Assembly: GCA_963576725.1 (NCBI GenBank)
Contig: OY755247.1
Span: forward strand, 15,936,526-16,000,525
From: Azorinus chamasolen
Lineage: Eukaryota > Mollusca > Bivalvia > Cardiida > Solecurtidae
Direction: 5' to 3'
DNA length: 64,000 nt
Of this stretch, positions 1-9,545 are shown in pieces (within the stretch, counting starts at the first letter, position 1; each line of letters starts with the position of its first letter). A program made the translations under genes and the position numbers. The notes beneath the pieces are model-generated. The model worked only from the letters and a program-made list of their open reading frames with translations, did no database searches and was not told where the DNA came from.

Positions 1-462
1 TCATTTCTATATCATATCATAAAAAACCCCAGTGCAGACCCTGATAAGACGGCTCCTACAGGAGCCATCTGATCTGGGTCTACTCTGTTTGTAAAGGCAT
101 AGAAAGACTTATTTATGGAGTAAAGGGATTAAACACTATTTACAATGTACAGAGGCTGCATAGTGAAGCTTGTATAAAGAACTGTGTAGAGAAATTCATA
201 TGCACCCTTAGTATATTTCTGAAAAGAAATGGAAGACATTTCAAATTCTGGTTTTTAACTACAATTTTATGATTGTACCTGTACCTGATGAAAAAATCTT
301 GTTAGAAATAATGATGTCATGAATAATAATTTGGTGTGCTTTTAAAATGGCATACGAATACAGGCTCCTACTAGAACTGGCTGATCTGTGCCTACCCGGT
401 ACACCGTTTGTTAAGGCCTATATGTATATTCATCTGTATTTCCTTACATTTTTTGCAATCAG
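1..462 (+). other. Partial POLR1B intron, MITE-filled
   Basis: This is intron sequence up to the acceptor at 461-462. It holds the right part of a MITE-A (1-132, ending at TTAA 129-132, hairpin arms around 31-96) and a second, degraded left-arm fragment at about 300-418. The sequence from 133 to 300 is unassigned. Confidence 0.8.
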
Positions 463-590
463 CTGGGTACAACTACTATGGCACAGAGCGGATGTATAGT
501 GGTACAGACGGGAGAGAATTGAATGCAAACATTTTTATGGGAATGGTGTATTACCAGAGACTGCGACACATGGTCTCGGACAAGTTCCAG
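463..590 (+). CDS. POLR1B: POLR1B exon (third from last): RNA polymerase I second-largest subunit
   Basis: This exon encodes part of the hybrid-binding/anchor region of the second-largest subunit of RNA polymerase I, which makes pre-rRNA in the nucleolus. Its first two bases complete an alanine codon. The peptide then reads [13 protein letters not shown]...[21 protein letters not shown], and the stretches YNYYGTE and [15 protein letters not shown] are hallmarks of second-largest RNA polymerase subunits. The acceptor is a T-rich tract ending in AG at 461-462. The donor GTAAGA begins at 591 and leaves a complete glutamine codon. The exon reads in phase into 1679. The RPB2 (Pol II) paralogue is excluded mainly by the last exon. 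Earlier exons lie left of the window. Confidence 0.93.
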
Positions 591-599
591 GTAAGATCA

Positions 600-726
600 G
601 GGTCCATGCTTATAAAGCTTTTTAGTTGAGTCTGAGTTTGTTCTCAAGCTCAAGCCAAAGGCTCAAATCTGACCAATCAAAAACTTGAGAACAAACTCAG
701 ACTCAACAAAAAGTTTTATAAGCATG
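600..726. repeat. G-family foldback
   Basis: Arms reading CCATGCTTATAAAGC...GAGTCTGAGTTTGTTCTCAAG are mirrored by the reverse complement ending ATAAGCATGG. The hairpin tip is GCC-AAAGGC-like. It sits just inside a POLR1B intron, so the pre-mRNA would carry a roughly 60-bp stem beside the 5' splice site. Confidence 0.85.
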
Positions 727-939
727 GAAACTGACTTTTTGAGATAAAAAAACATGGAAAATTGAGATTGAAGCATGAATCATTGGTATCTGATTAGGAT
801 CCAAGTTGTTTAATGCTATGAATTTGTTTTATGAAAAGAATTTGAAGGAGACGACACTTTTTGCAGATTACAAAATACTGCTCACAATGCTCATGCAGAC
901 GTGTTTTGGCCTTGATGATAAAAAGTGTGAACAGTTTGG

Positions 940-1180
940 ATGTCATCTATATAGACACTTTTCACACTTTTGCAAACAGAGTAGACCCAGATCAGATGAC
1001 TCCAGGTGGCTCCTGTAGGAGCCGTCTGATCAGGGTCTTCTCTGTTTGCTTATGACATGCTTATTATCTAAAATTAGAGTAATTATCAAAGCTAAAACAT
1101 CCATTGAAAGTTTTACAGTACAAACATTGAGCTAATAAATACTCATGATGTCATTATTTCTTACATGATTATGGACATGT
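940..1180 (-). mobile_element. MITE-A, minus orientation
   Basis: A hairpin CAAACAGAGTAGACCCAGAT..GGAGCCGTCTGATCAGGG precedes the ATGATGTCATTATTTCTTAC block that is characteristic of the long arm. The terminal TTAA sites are eroded. Confidence 0.75.
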
Positions 1181-1360
1181 CAAGGTATAACTGTTAGACT
1201 CCAACAAAAATGATGTCTGTTACAAATTTTCTTACAATTTTTGCTTTTGAATCATTCAAACTTTTTAGACACTACTGACCGAGTGTCAAACAACATACGA
1301 TGCCAGTTAGGTTGCATGTAGCAAGCAACCTTTTGTTTGTTTGTCACATACAGCAGAGCT

Positions 1361-1646
1361 ACAGATAAAGGTGCATACCTAAATATTGAAATCATCATTT
1401 CTCCACCAAACTCTATGTTTTGACCAGTCTTTAGAATCGTCTCTCTGAGACCTTTAGGGTCTATAGGGGCTGTCTGATCAGGGTCTGGTCTGTTTGCTCA
1501 TGGAATTGCACACCGGTAGATCTAATTCTACAGTTTCTGCTGTGACCACCATTGCGTGTGTTCATGTGCCATTAAGAAACACAATCCAATTAATATTCAT
1601 GATGACGACATTATTTCTTACATAAATATTCATGCAGTAAAGGGTG
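1361..1646. mobile_element. Chimera: left half of F joined to right half of MITE-A
   Basis: CAGAGCTACAGATAAAGG..CACCAAACTCTATG..TAGAATCGTCTCTCTGAGACC is the F left arm and its tip. From about 1450 the sequence is a MITE-A right hairpin arm plus long arm, ending ATATTCATGCAGTAAAGGG. Neither missing half is nearby. Confidence 0.7.
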
Positions 1647-1678
1647 AAATTCTAAAGATGAAAGTTGTATTTCCATAG

Positions 1679-1843
1679 GTGCGTACAACAGGGCCTGTGG
1701 ATCAGCTGACCCAGCAACCGGTGAAAGGTCGTAAACAACATGGTGGTGTGAGGTTTGGAGAGATGGAGAGGGATGCCCTCATATCCCATGGGGCTTCATT
1801 TCTTCTCCAGGATCGCTTGTTCAACTGCTCAGATAAATCAATG
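1679..1843 (+). CDS. POLR1B: POLR1B penultimate exon
   Basis: This phase-0 exon of 55 codons follows the acceptor AG at 1677-1678 and ends before the donor GTAGGT at 1844. It starts VRTTGPVD and contains QPVKGR, then [17 protein letters not shown], then [15 protein letters not shown]. The [11 protein letters not shown] segment is the near-invariant C-terminal block of second-largest polymerase subunits (clamp/anchor region near the active centre). The spelling DRLFNCSD before the zinc domain fits the Pol I subunit better than Pol II. Flanking introns are 1,088 bp and 275 bp, and both hold MITE or HEL debris. No frameshift or stop is seen. Confidence 0.94.
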
Positions 1844-2118
1844 GTAGGTCTTGGCATATATGAATTCACATCTTCACTTAACCCTTTCCCCCATGAATAT
1901 TGATTAAGAATTTATTACGGTATGAATATTCATGAATTGCATTTTTATGCCCCTCCAACGGCGGGCATATAGTAATCGCATTGCCTGTCCTTCCGTCTGT
2001 CCATTCGTCTGTCTGTCCTTCCATCCGTCCATCCCAAATTTCGTGAATTTTTATAAGTTACAGGATAAATATTAACAAAAGCAATGAGTTTGATAAATCT
2101 TTATTGGGTTATTTTCAG
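1844..2118 (+). other. Last POLR1B intron (275 bp) with HEL 5' fragment
   Basis: A MITE-A end-like piece (about 1879-1940) is followed at 1946-2050 by the 5' end of a Helentron-like element, a short inverted CCCC..CGGCGGGCATA motif then a CTGT/GTCC microsatellite. The same 5' end recurs at 53849. Confidence 0.75.
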
Positions 2119-2346
2119 GCTGTGGTGTGTACTAAATGTGGCAGTCTTCTCTCTGCATCCATGGACAAACCCGCTTCTGCCATGGCTGCTGCCTCGTTTG
2201 AGATGCAGAGACAATGGTCATGCATGCTGTGTAAAAGTTCCACCAATATGCAGGTCATAACAGTGCCTTATGTTTTCCGCTATCTTATTGCTGAACTTGC
2301 GGCCATGAACATACGAGTTGACCTGGATATAAGGTGTAAATCATGA
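2119..2346 (+). CDS. POLR1B: POLR1B last exon with zinc-binding C-terminus and stop
   Basis: The terminal exon follows the acceptor TTTTCAG ending at 2118 and reads in phase from the previous exon to TGA at 2344-2346. It opens AVVCTKCGSLL, the first Cys-x2-Cys pair of the C-terminal zinc module. The second pair is CMLC. Then comes VPYVFRYLIAELAAMNIRVD; VPYVFRYL.AELAAMNI is the signature that separates Pol I RPA2 from Pol II RPB2 and Pol III RPC2. The protein ends LDIRCKS, a few residues beyond the usual end of animal homologues. With the two upstream exons this gives about the last 172 residues of a protein usually near 1,130 residues. Confidence 0.94.
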   Translation, partial: AVVCTKCGSLLSASMDKPASAMAAASFEMQRQWSCMLCKSSTNMQVITVPYVFRYLIAELAAMNIRVDLDIRCKS

Positions 2347-2391
2347 TGATGTCACATATGGAAAAGGCAGTTAACTATTATATCATCTGTC

Positions 2392-2475
2392 TATCGCTCC
2401 TATAGGAGCGGTCTGATCTGGGTCTACTGTTTGCAAAGGGATAGAAACGCGTATATATGGAGTAAAGGGTTAATA
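2392..2475 (+). mobile_element. MITE-A right part in POLR1B 3' flank
   Basis: GCTCCTATAGGAGC apex, one hairpin arm (TCTGATCTGGGTCTAC) and the terminal GGAGTAAAGGGTTAA are present. The long arm is missing. Confidence 0.75.
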
Positions 2476-2568
2476 GGACTCAGTGCAATGGTTATGAGGA
2501 AATTCTGGAGAAAAGTAAGTGTAGCCCCAGATCAGCTGCATATTTAGAGTTTGTGTACGATTTTGTCC

Positions 2569-2851
2569 TTAACCCATTCGCTCATAGGCTATTTTTACAA
2601 GATACAAGAAATTTTATTTTACGTTGGATACCATTATCCCATTCCCTCATATTGACTCCTTTGTAAAAGTCACTTTCTGAAACATTGTGATAAATAGAGC
2701 ATTTGCTCCTATAGAGCAAATGCTCTATTTATCACAATGGTTTCAGAAGAACAAAGTTCTACAATTTTCCTTTTCTCTAGTAAATGCTCCTTTTCGGTAG
2801 ATTTAATCAAAGAGGTAGTATCTAAAAATAGCCTATGAGGGAATGGGTTAA
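2569..2851 (+). mobile_element. MITE-B in POLR1B 3' flank, TTAA both sides
   Basis: It is flanked by TTAA at 2569 and 2848. The central hairpin reads GATAAATAGAGCATTTGCTC and its complement. The left end carries a doubled terminal block (a second CCCATTCCCTCATATTGAC at about 2638). Confidence 0.85.
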
Positions 2852-2852
2852 C

Positions 2853-2858
2853 AATAAA
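2853..2858 (+). promoter_or_regulatory. Candidate POLR1B polyadenylation signal AATAAA
   Basis: This is the first AATAAA I see downstream of the POLR1B stop, about 510 nt away and just past MITE-B. If it is used, the 3' UTR would contain the complete MITE-B hairpin. Usage is inference. Confidence 0.25.
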
Positions 2859-2887
2859 TATTAGCTGTAACAGCTATTTTCTGACAA

Positions 2888-3098
2888 GATATTTTTAGAC
2901 CCAACCTCTTTGAATAAATCTACCGAAAAGAAGAATTTACTAGAAAAAAAGGAAAATATTAGTATAGTGTAGCTTTAAAACCATTGTGATAATTAAAGTA
3001 TTTGCTTCTATGGCACAAATACTCTTTTTATCACTGTAGTTACAGAAAGTAGTTTTAATAGAGGTGTCAAAAGGGGTCAATTTTTGGGAATAGGTTAA
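2888..3098 (-). mobile_element. Degraded MITE-B, minus orientation
   Basis: The order ATTTTTAGACCCAACCTC..CTACCGAAAAG..hairpin..GTCAATTTTTGGG..TTAA is the reverse of the preceding copy. The hairpin stems carry many mismatches, so this copy is older. Confidence 0.75.
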
Positions 3099-3333
3099 TT
3101 GTTGATTGTAATGCTGGTCATTTGATCTGAACATTTTTTTACAATGTTTTTGCCATTTTTATGACCTGGGTATTCAAAGAGGCATAAGAAGTTGCCTATA
3201 TCAGTCTGCAAGTACTTCCCTGTCTGTGAATAGGTCTGTTAGTCACTTTAGATGACCAGGGCATCTGTGTTATATAGACAAATTTCTAGTACAACAAAAC
3301 TTGGTTAACTCGAATTTTTAGTATAGAAGAATT

Positions 3334-3990
3334 ATGTCCCCCCCCCCCCCTCCCCTATTTATATGGGGGAGACATATTGTTTTTGTGAGAGTTGTCTGTA
3401 TGTCCATCATACTTTCTTGTCCAGACGATAACTTCAATATGCCTGATGCCAGTTGGTTGAAACTTCATATATGGAAAGAGCATAATGAGAGGAAGTGTCA
3501 TGCACAAGGTCCATAACTCTGGCTTCACTAATATTGGAGTTATTGCCCCTTGTAAATGTTTTCACATTTTTTTGTGTTACGGAATATACATGTAACTCCT
3601 ATATGGCTCATGCCATTGGATTGAAACTTCATACATGGAAAGATCATGATGAGAGAAAGTGTCATGCTCAAGGTCAATGACTCTGTCTTCACTAATATTG
3701 GAGTTATTGCCCTTGTAAAAAATGTTCACACTTTTTTGTCCGGACATTTACTCCTATGTGGCTCATGCCATTGGATTGAAACTTTATACATGTACATGGA
3801 AAGGTCATGATGAGAAGAAGTGTCATACCCAATGGCCATAACTGTGGCTTCACTAATTTTGGAGTAATTGTCCCTTGTAAAAGAAATTCACACTTTTTTG
3901 TAAGGACGATAACTCCTATATGGCTCACGCCATTTGATCGAAACTTCATATATGGAAAGAGCATGATGTGAGAATCTATCATGAACATGG
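3334..3990 (+). mobile_element. HEL (Helentron-like) element with tandem units of about 190 bp
   Basis: The start is a poly-C tract with inverted GGGGGAG (CCCC..ATATGGGGGAGACATATTG) and a short GTCTGT/TGTCC stretch. About three diverged units follow, each with AACTCCTATATGGCTCATGCC, CATTGGATTGAAACTTCATA and TTGGAGTTATTGCCC. This 5' inverted motif, microsatellite and repeated core is the layout of bivalve pearl-like elements. The 3' end is lost to a G fragment. Confidence 0.65.
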
Positions 3991-4062
3991 GCAAGCTCAG
4001 AATCTGACCAATCAGATACTTGAGAATTATCTCGGACTCAGAAGTTTTATATCCTTGGACCC
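3991..4062. repeat. Right half of a G foldback
   Basis: TCTGACCAATCAGATACTTGAG..TTTTATATCCTTGGACCCTG matches one G arm. The other arm is absent, and the HEL element abuts it. Confidence 0.6.
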
Positions 4063-4215
4063 TGTTGCTCTGTCTTGAAATTGTTACTGTTAATAAAAAA
4101 ACTGAAATAAACCATGAAGATACATTTGTTTGCTTGTTTTGAAGGTATCACCATATCTCAGTGTAGATAAGCTAGGTATATTGAACTCAGTAACACATGC
4201 CTATAGGGGGCTCAT

Positions 4216-4430
4216 ACAGCGAAACAGCTCTAAACTGGATGTTCAGTTTAGACGGTATGGATATCTGTCTTGGAGATAGGTGGCAGCTTAATGCAGGGTG
4301 AGAGTCATGCAGAAAACTCCTAGAGGAGCTTTCTGTATGACTTCCACCCCACATTAAGCAGCCACCTGCCTAAAAGTATCTTAATTCCTTTCAGCTAGAA
4401 TTCTGGTTAAGAAGAGTTTGCTGTGTGACA
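4216..4430. mobile_element. MITE-C3, diverged
   Basis: The hairpin arms GGTGGCAGCTTAATGCAGGG / CACATTAAGCAGCCACCTGCC have the tip CTCCTAGAGGAG. The ends CAGCGAAACAGCTCTAAACTGG and CCAGAATTCTGGTTAAGAAG are poor but recognisable C3 termini. Confidence 0.7.
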
Positions 4431-4496
4431 AATTCTTGTAAGAATAATTTGCATACATTGGACATGACTTTAGGAATCCTTTATAAAAGAAATTCT

Positions 4497-4582
4497 TGCT
4501 AGGTGTTGTGCATTGCTAGGTGTTGTGCATTGCTAGGTATTGTGCATTGCTAGGTATTGTGCATTGCTAGGTATTGTGCATA
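4497..4582 (+). repeat. 17-bp tandem repeat, 5 copies
   Basis: The unit CTAGGTATTGTGCATTG (first two copies CTAGGTGTTGTGCATTG) repeats head to tail. A related GCTAGGTGT..TTGTGTACA segment precedes each of the units at 4931-5055, so the array probably expanded from that element. Confidence 0.85.
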
Positions 4583-5055
4583 CAGTGGAACATGCCTATA
4601 ACAGCCTCTGATATAATGAATACATGTAGTTGGTAGGTGTCCTACTTAACCCTTTCCCTGTTCTATATTCAGACCAAATTTCAATACCTACTGAATATTC
4701 ATTAACAAAATAGTTATAAAGAAATGTGGAAGGTGGGACATTGTAGACATTTTAGAATGAAAAGAAACAGATCTATCAAATTCTATTAGCAAACAGTGCA
4801 GACCCTGATCAGACGGCTCCTCTATGAGCCGTCTGATCTGGGTCTACTCTGTTTGCAAATGCGTGAAAACACGTTTATATGAGGGAAAGGGTTAACTAAG
4901 AGCATGTAGTGAATTCTTGATATAACAAAGTTTAGCTAGGTGTCTTGCGTACAATGAAGCATGCCTATACACACTCGGATATAACACACTTTAAATAGCT
5001 AGGTGTTTTGTGTACAATGAACCATGCCTATAACAAACTCGGATATAACAAGCTT
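4583..5055 (+). mobile_element. Unclassified TIR-like element with three CATGCCTATA units, split by MITE-A2
   Basis: CAGTGGAACATGCCTATAAC at 4583 recurs as diverged units at about 4957 and 5017, each followed by a TCGGATATAACA-type motif. The CAGTGGAAC start resembles pogo/Tigger ends. A MITE-A2 with TTAA sites interrupts it. Confidence 0.45.
4646..4895 (+). mobile_element. MITE-A2, complete
   Basis: TTAA occurs at 4646 and 4892. The long arm carries ACCTACTGAATATTCATT..GGAAGGTGGGACATTGTAG, then the hairpin CCTGATCAGACGGCTCC..GGCGTGA-type right arm and GAGGGAAAGGG. This is a good reference for subfamily A2. Confidence 0.9.
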
Positions 5056-5391
5056 TTAAATTTCACATGTGTCTTCTCTCATTCAAGACCATTGATGTAA
5101 CTAAGGTCCATCACTCTGCATGCAATACTTTTTGAGTTGTTCCCCTTTGTTCTGATTTTCGTCACACTTTCTTTTTTGGCTATCTTTTCTAAATTAATCA
5201 TTATAGAGCTTTCAAATTTCACATGTGTCTTCCTCTCATTGAGGGCCATTGATGTAAGTAAGGTCCATCACTCTGCATGCAATACTTTTTGAGTTATTCC
5301 CCTTTGTTTTGTTTTTCGCACACCAGCATATTAACATTTTTTGTGTCAGTTATGAGCAGGTGACATGTGTTCCTCCGAACACTCATGTATT
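5052..5391 (+). mobile_element. HEL fragment (3' part) with two units of about 167 bp
   Basis: Two copies of TTCACATGTGTCTTC..CACTCTGCATGCAATACTTTTTGAG are followed by the 3' tail TGTGTCAG..GAGCAGGTGACATG..CTCCGAACACTCATG. Same family as 41195-41738 and the minus copy at 6096. Confidence 0.7.
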
Positions 5392-5396
5392 AAATC

Positions 5397-5497
5397 AAAG
5401 TAAATAATGAATCCCCTCCTGGAGTTATTTGATAGGAAAGTAAATAATAAATCCCCTTTTGAAGTTGTTACGTGATAGGAAAGTAACTCAAAGCTAT
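5397..5497 (+). repeat. Imperfect duplication of about 50 bp
   Basis: AAGTAAATAATGAATCCCCT..TTATTTGATAGGAAAG is repeated once as AAGTAAATAATAAATCCCCT..ACGTGATAGGAAAG. Confidence 0.6.
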
Positions 5498-5589
5498 AAC
5501 TTTACGAACCCTCGATGTGAAAAATATTCTAATATAGAAACAAGAACACCTTTATAAACTCTTGAATTTCTGTAAAATTATTTTTGACA

Positions 5590-5820
5590 CACATTGATCC
5601 TTTACTAGATAAATACGCATTTGCAAACAGAGTAGACCAAGACCAGACGGCTCCCCAGGAGCCATCTACTCAGGGTCTGTTCTGTTTGCTTAAGACATAG
5701 AAATGATTCTACAGTTTCTGTTTTGGCAAGAATTTCGTGTGCTGATTTGCCATTTTAAAAGTAACTAATTAATGTTCATGACGTCATCATTTCCACAATG
5801 AATATTCATAGAGCTAACCA
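5590..5820 (-). mobile_element. MITE-A, minus orientation
   Basis: A hairpin with shortened tip (GGCTCCCCAGGAGCC) precedes TTCTACAGTTTCTG and ATGACGTCATCATTTCC of the long arm, ending at TTCATAGAGCTAACC. Confidence 0.75.
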
Positions 5821-5850
5821 TTCGCTTGCTATTCACGTCAATATATCTAC

Positions 5851-5925
5851 CTGTAAATAGTGAAGACCCAGATGAGACAGCTCCTGCAGGGGCTGTCTCA
5901 TCAGGGTCTGCACTATTTACAAGTT
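5851..5925. mobile_element. D-family hairpin core
   Basis: GTAAATAGTGAAGACCCAGATGAGACAGC and its complement form a roughly 34-bp stem. The tip CTCCTGCAGGGG is close to the common apex. Confidence 0.7.
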
Positions 5926-6095
5926 GATTGTGCAACCAATGCACTCCACAGCAGTGATTGCACAGCGAAATACTTGTACACTGAAGATATATTTAATTAT
6001 ACAACAGGGCATGGGTAAAGAAGGAGAAATGTATTTTAAATTTCAGCAAATCAAGGGTTGAGGGTTAAATCGTTGATCTAGTATTTTAGTAATAG

Positions 6096-6361
6096 AACAA
6101 GAGTGTTCGGAGGAACACATGTATCACCTGCTCGCAGCTGACACAAAAACGTAATGTTATTATGAAAAAGGGAAATAACTCATAAAATAGTTATGCTAGA
6201 GTTGTGGCCCTTCTGCATGACACTTCCTCTCATCATGCTTGTTCCATGTGTGAAATTTGAAAGCTCTTTAATGACAGCCAAAAAAAGAAAGTGTGACGGA
6301 CAGACAGACAGACGACGTAAAAATGATCCCTAAGTGACACACTGCCTCTCGGCAGGTGATA
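6096..6361 (-). mobile_element. HEL element, minus strand, short
   Basis: Read on the minus strand it runs from ATCACCTGCCGAGAGGCAGT (5' hairpin) through a CTGTCTGTCTGTCCGTC microsatellite and GAGCTTTCAAATTTCACA to a 3' tail CTCCGAACACTCTTGTT. It has both ends and a single shortened core. Confidence 0.75.
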
Positions 6362-6377
6362 CAAAAATGGGGATGAT

Positions 6378-6452
6378 GGTCGTTTCGTCGACCTTCCCGT
6401 TCGTCGACCTTAATTTATATAGTAAACCCAAAGTCGTTTCGTCGACCTTATC
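6378..6452 (+). repeat. Three copies of a GTCGTTTCGTCGACCTT-like motif
   Basis: GTCGTTTCGTCGACCTT occurs at about 6379 and 6432, with a variant (CGTTCGTCGACCTT) between. Each contains the palindrome GTCGAC. Function unknown. Confidence 0.6.
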
Positions 6453-6806
6453 CATTACATAGGGATTAAGTTTTCACACCTATGCCGCGGCTGCGTATTT
6501 GATGTTAGCTTTTCAAGTAGGCGCGTGTCTGCAGTTATGGCAAACTGCCCAATCATAGTTCAGACCCAGATCAAGATCATTTTATATCTGGTAAAAAGTG
6601 GTTTAGTTGGGACGAGGGAAACATCTATTGGCAATTATCACAAACTTCTGATTTTCGTAAAAATCAACTGTGCACTTCATGGATTTAAATCTGTATTCAA
6701 CATTACGTTTTATAAATAAAGTGTGCAATTTAGTTAAATATGTATTCAATAATTTACGTGTTTCATCAATAATTGGAAGTTATTGTTTATTCACAGTGTA
6801 GACCCA

Positions 6807-7424
6807 GCATTTGCGCACATCGGCATATCATTTGCGGATTTTATTTCCTTCGTTTGCGCACAAAAAAGGTTTCTTTTGCGCACAAGTTTTTACTATCAAA
6901 TGCGCACATACATGTAAACTATTAACATTGTTCCCCCTTGCTCAGGGAGGTGGAAGTACGATTTTGAGCAAGATAATGTTTATGTGGGATGCATTAAAAC
7001 AGTGTTAAAATTTGGTTAAACTGTCACAGCGTATATGTATATATATAAATGTTTAAACTGTCACAGTATATATACAGTATAAAATCACTTAAAAAGTAGC
7101 GTGTATACATAAGCCACTCCAATACACTAAAGTGGTTGGATGTGGTCAAGCTTTGGTTGTGTTGATGTAAACGTATGTGCATGTAAAATCATAGCGTTAG
7201 TACATTTTAGCTTTAGTTTGCTTCTGTTCAGCGTTGCCGAACAATCCAAATAAATTACATAATATAATTAATAAATTTCGCTTGGGCCACGTGAGTGATT
7301 GCATTTCAGGCGTCAAAAATGCCGTGCGCTTTTGACATGCTGAATCGTTATATTTTCGTTCACAAATGATATGAGGTTTTCGTCCGCTTTTGACATGCAA
7401 TTATTTTTTGGTTTGTGCGCAAAT
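6807..7424. mobile_element. Possible TIR element bounded by GCATTTGCGCACA
   Basis: GCATTTGCGCACA at the left and TGTGCGCAAATGC at the right are a perfect 13-bp inverted pair. Further TTTGCGCACA copies lie just inside the left end, and CGCTTTTGACATGC occurs twice inside the right end, as in subterminal repeats. No coding capacity is recognised and no target duplication is assignable. Confidence 0.35.
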
Positions 7425-7539
7425 GCAATTCGCCCCAAATGAAAGTGGGCCAGCGGACGGACGACCAGATATACAGAGAGACAGACAGAAAGGTAGACTG
7501 GCCTACCTTGGTCTGAGATACTAGGAGAGTAGGGCCTAT

Positions 7540-7745
7540 TCTAAGTGAACATTAAAAAGAGCTCATATTAATAGTCTGTAAGGCAGGTGGTAGCTTAATG
7601 CAGTTAAAAACTCAAAAGTAATGCAGAAAGCTCCTATATGAGCTTTCTGCATTTACTTTGCCCTGCATTAAGCAACCACCTATTTTTAAAGATTCCTTTG
7701 TCTGGTCCATACAATGTCGCTTAAGACAAGTTTTAGTGTATGCCA
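7540..7745. mobile_element. MITE-C2
   Basis: The arms GGCAGGTGGTAGCTTAATGC / GCATTAAGCAACCACC have the tip GCTCCTATATGAGC. The right terminus GCTTAAGACAAGTTTTAGTG is a decayed C2 end. Confidence 0.75.
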
Positions 7746-9170
7746 TTGTGAGTATCTGTGCCTCTATCTCTGTCTGTCTGTCTCTGTAAGTGTGTGTAAC
7801 ATTCATTCTACGCTAAATGCACTGGATGCAGATACCTGTATGGTAAAATATGACTATAGTTTATCATTCAAGTTTCTATCATAATCGAATAGGCTGGTGC
7901 ACCTTCAATGATGTTTCAGTATTGGGGGACACAAAGCGGTCTTTGATTTTCTGATTTTTTTTTAGATCTTTAGAGGTCACTGTAAGTTTCAACAATCAGA
8001 TGCGTTAAGTAAGTCTCTGTATTTTAAGTAGTGTAACACATATATAAATAAATACAAATTCGTGTCAATCTTTACATTTGAAAACTATACATTTTTTTTT
8101 TCTAAAACATCGATTGATCTTAAACTATTGGTTGTAATTATGCAAAAAATCCACTTTACAATGTGATACAAATGTACTAGCATTTTAACTTGTGGTAAGA
8201 TTGGAATTATTTAACTTCCAATTAAATTAATTTTTAGTGTACATGTAAATGAATAGAGTTAAACACAGTTTTAGAAATGTATACCACTTTGTGAAGTTTT
8301 CATTATCTTGCTATTTAGATTCACAACTGATCCTGTATATTGGACGGCATTTAACTTTCCTTAACGTATTTGATTATTCAGATTGTTTTTTTTGTAAAAC
8401 TCTCAACTAAGACATAAACGAGTTTATTGTTAATTGAATTACAAACTTGAAACATATACAAAGCAAATCCAAGATATTTTCGTAATTTAACTACTGTATC
8501 TGTCAATATCCCAAAATTTGTCTATATATTTATGTTACAATACTTTTATCTTTTTCTTCGAGTCTTCCAAACAGATTCAGGAGCATCTACCGGTATTTTG
8601 CATAATATGCTAGATCAAAGGCAACCCAAATCTCGTCTTGTTGACGTGGCTATTTATACTCGGAAATTGTTGTTGGTCTGCGCATTTTTTATAAAAGAGA
8701 TGTTACCGTCGGCATCTGCAGTGTCAACTTCTAAAACATAGTAGGCAGAGATATCGGGGTTGTCTTTTGGATTAGCACATCAGACACAGATATGAAGTTC
8801 ATGTGTTCAATTTCATGTCCTGATGGTCTGTTTGAAACCTCTGGTAAATGTGTCTTTACGCTTTTTGATATTCAGCGGCTGTTTTGCCATTTTCCGGAAA
8901 GAAAAAATGCCATCAGATACGTTAAATTATGCTAAATTTAATGTCCGGTTTAGAGAGATTCTACAGCAGATATATATAAATGCAGCATACAAAACCGCCA
9001 TATTAATAACAATTATTAATTGTTTAATTGTTTTAGAAATCTATAACTTGCGTTATGTTATAAATGGTGCGTTTCTTTCCGTGTCTGTATCTCTCTCTAT
9101 AAATAACGCGTTCAACACTTTTATGTGTGAATTGTGTCGTCTATTTCTTTTTAGAAAACGGTGTTAAAGA
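7746..9170. other. AT-rich stretch with nothing recognised
   Basis: Several open frames up to 114 codons exist here (the longest at 8823-9167), but none shows a domain, codon bias or splice context that I recognise. No hairpin MITE core is present. Confidence 0.5.
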
Positions 9171-9229
9171 ATTTGGGCCCTGGTGATACGCGAGTTGCGT
9201 TGCTTCTCATCAGGACCCAAACTGTTAAC
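9171..9229. mobile_element. E-like hairpin core fragment
   Basis: GGGCCCTGGTGATACGCGAG..CTTCTCATCAGGACCCAAAC is a weak E-type stem without termini. Confidence 0.45.
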
Positions 9230-9337
9230 AATGCTCAACACAAATCGGTCCATAACGTAGAACAAAATTAAGTAATGACAATCGTAGACAAATTTGTGAT
9301 AATTTGTAATATTGAGCTTGGGAAGGATACGGATTGC

Positions 9338-9545
9338 TTTTCAAACAGAGAAGACTCCGATCAGACGGCTCCTACCTGAGCCGTCTGATCAGGATCTGCT
9401 CTGTTTGGTTATGAATACAAAGATCTGACTCTCCAGTTTCTACCAGTACCATATATATATGTATACATACTTATGCTGTAATAAAAAAAGACCTGCTAGA
9501 ATAAGATCTAATAAATATTTATGATGTCATTATTTCTCACTTGTT
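9338..9545 (-). mobile_element. MITE-A, minus orientation
   Basis: Hairpin core GACGGCTCCTACCTGAGCCG, then TTTCTACCAGTACC and ATGATGTCATTATTTCTCAC of the long arm. The short outer end is lost. Confidence 0.75.

Larger units (their letters stand above)
591..1678 (+). other. POLR1B intron of 1,088 bp with G foldback, MITE-A and F/A chimera
   Basis: The intron has GT..AG ends (GTAAGA / TTCCATAG). A G-family foldback (600-726) starts about ten bases after the donor. A minus-oriented MITE-A lies at 940-1180. The left half of an F element (1361-1450) is joined directly to the right half of another MITE-A (1450-1646), whose end is close to the acceptor. Confidence 0.85.

Noticed and set aside
463..2346. 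RPB2 or RPC2 instead of POLR1B
   Set aside because: The last exon has VPYVFRYLIAELAAMNI, the Pol I form. Pol II has a different sequence after its zinc module.
8823..9167. 114-codon open frame
   Set aside because: No domain, no splice context, AT-rich composition. Could be chance.
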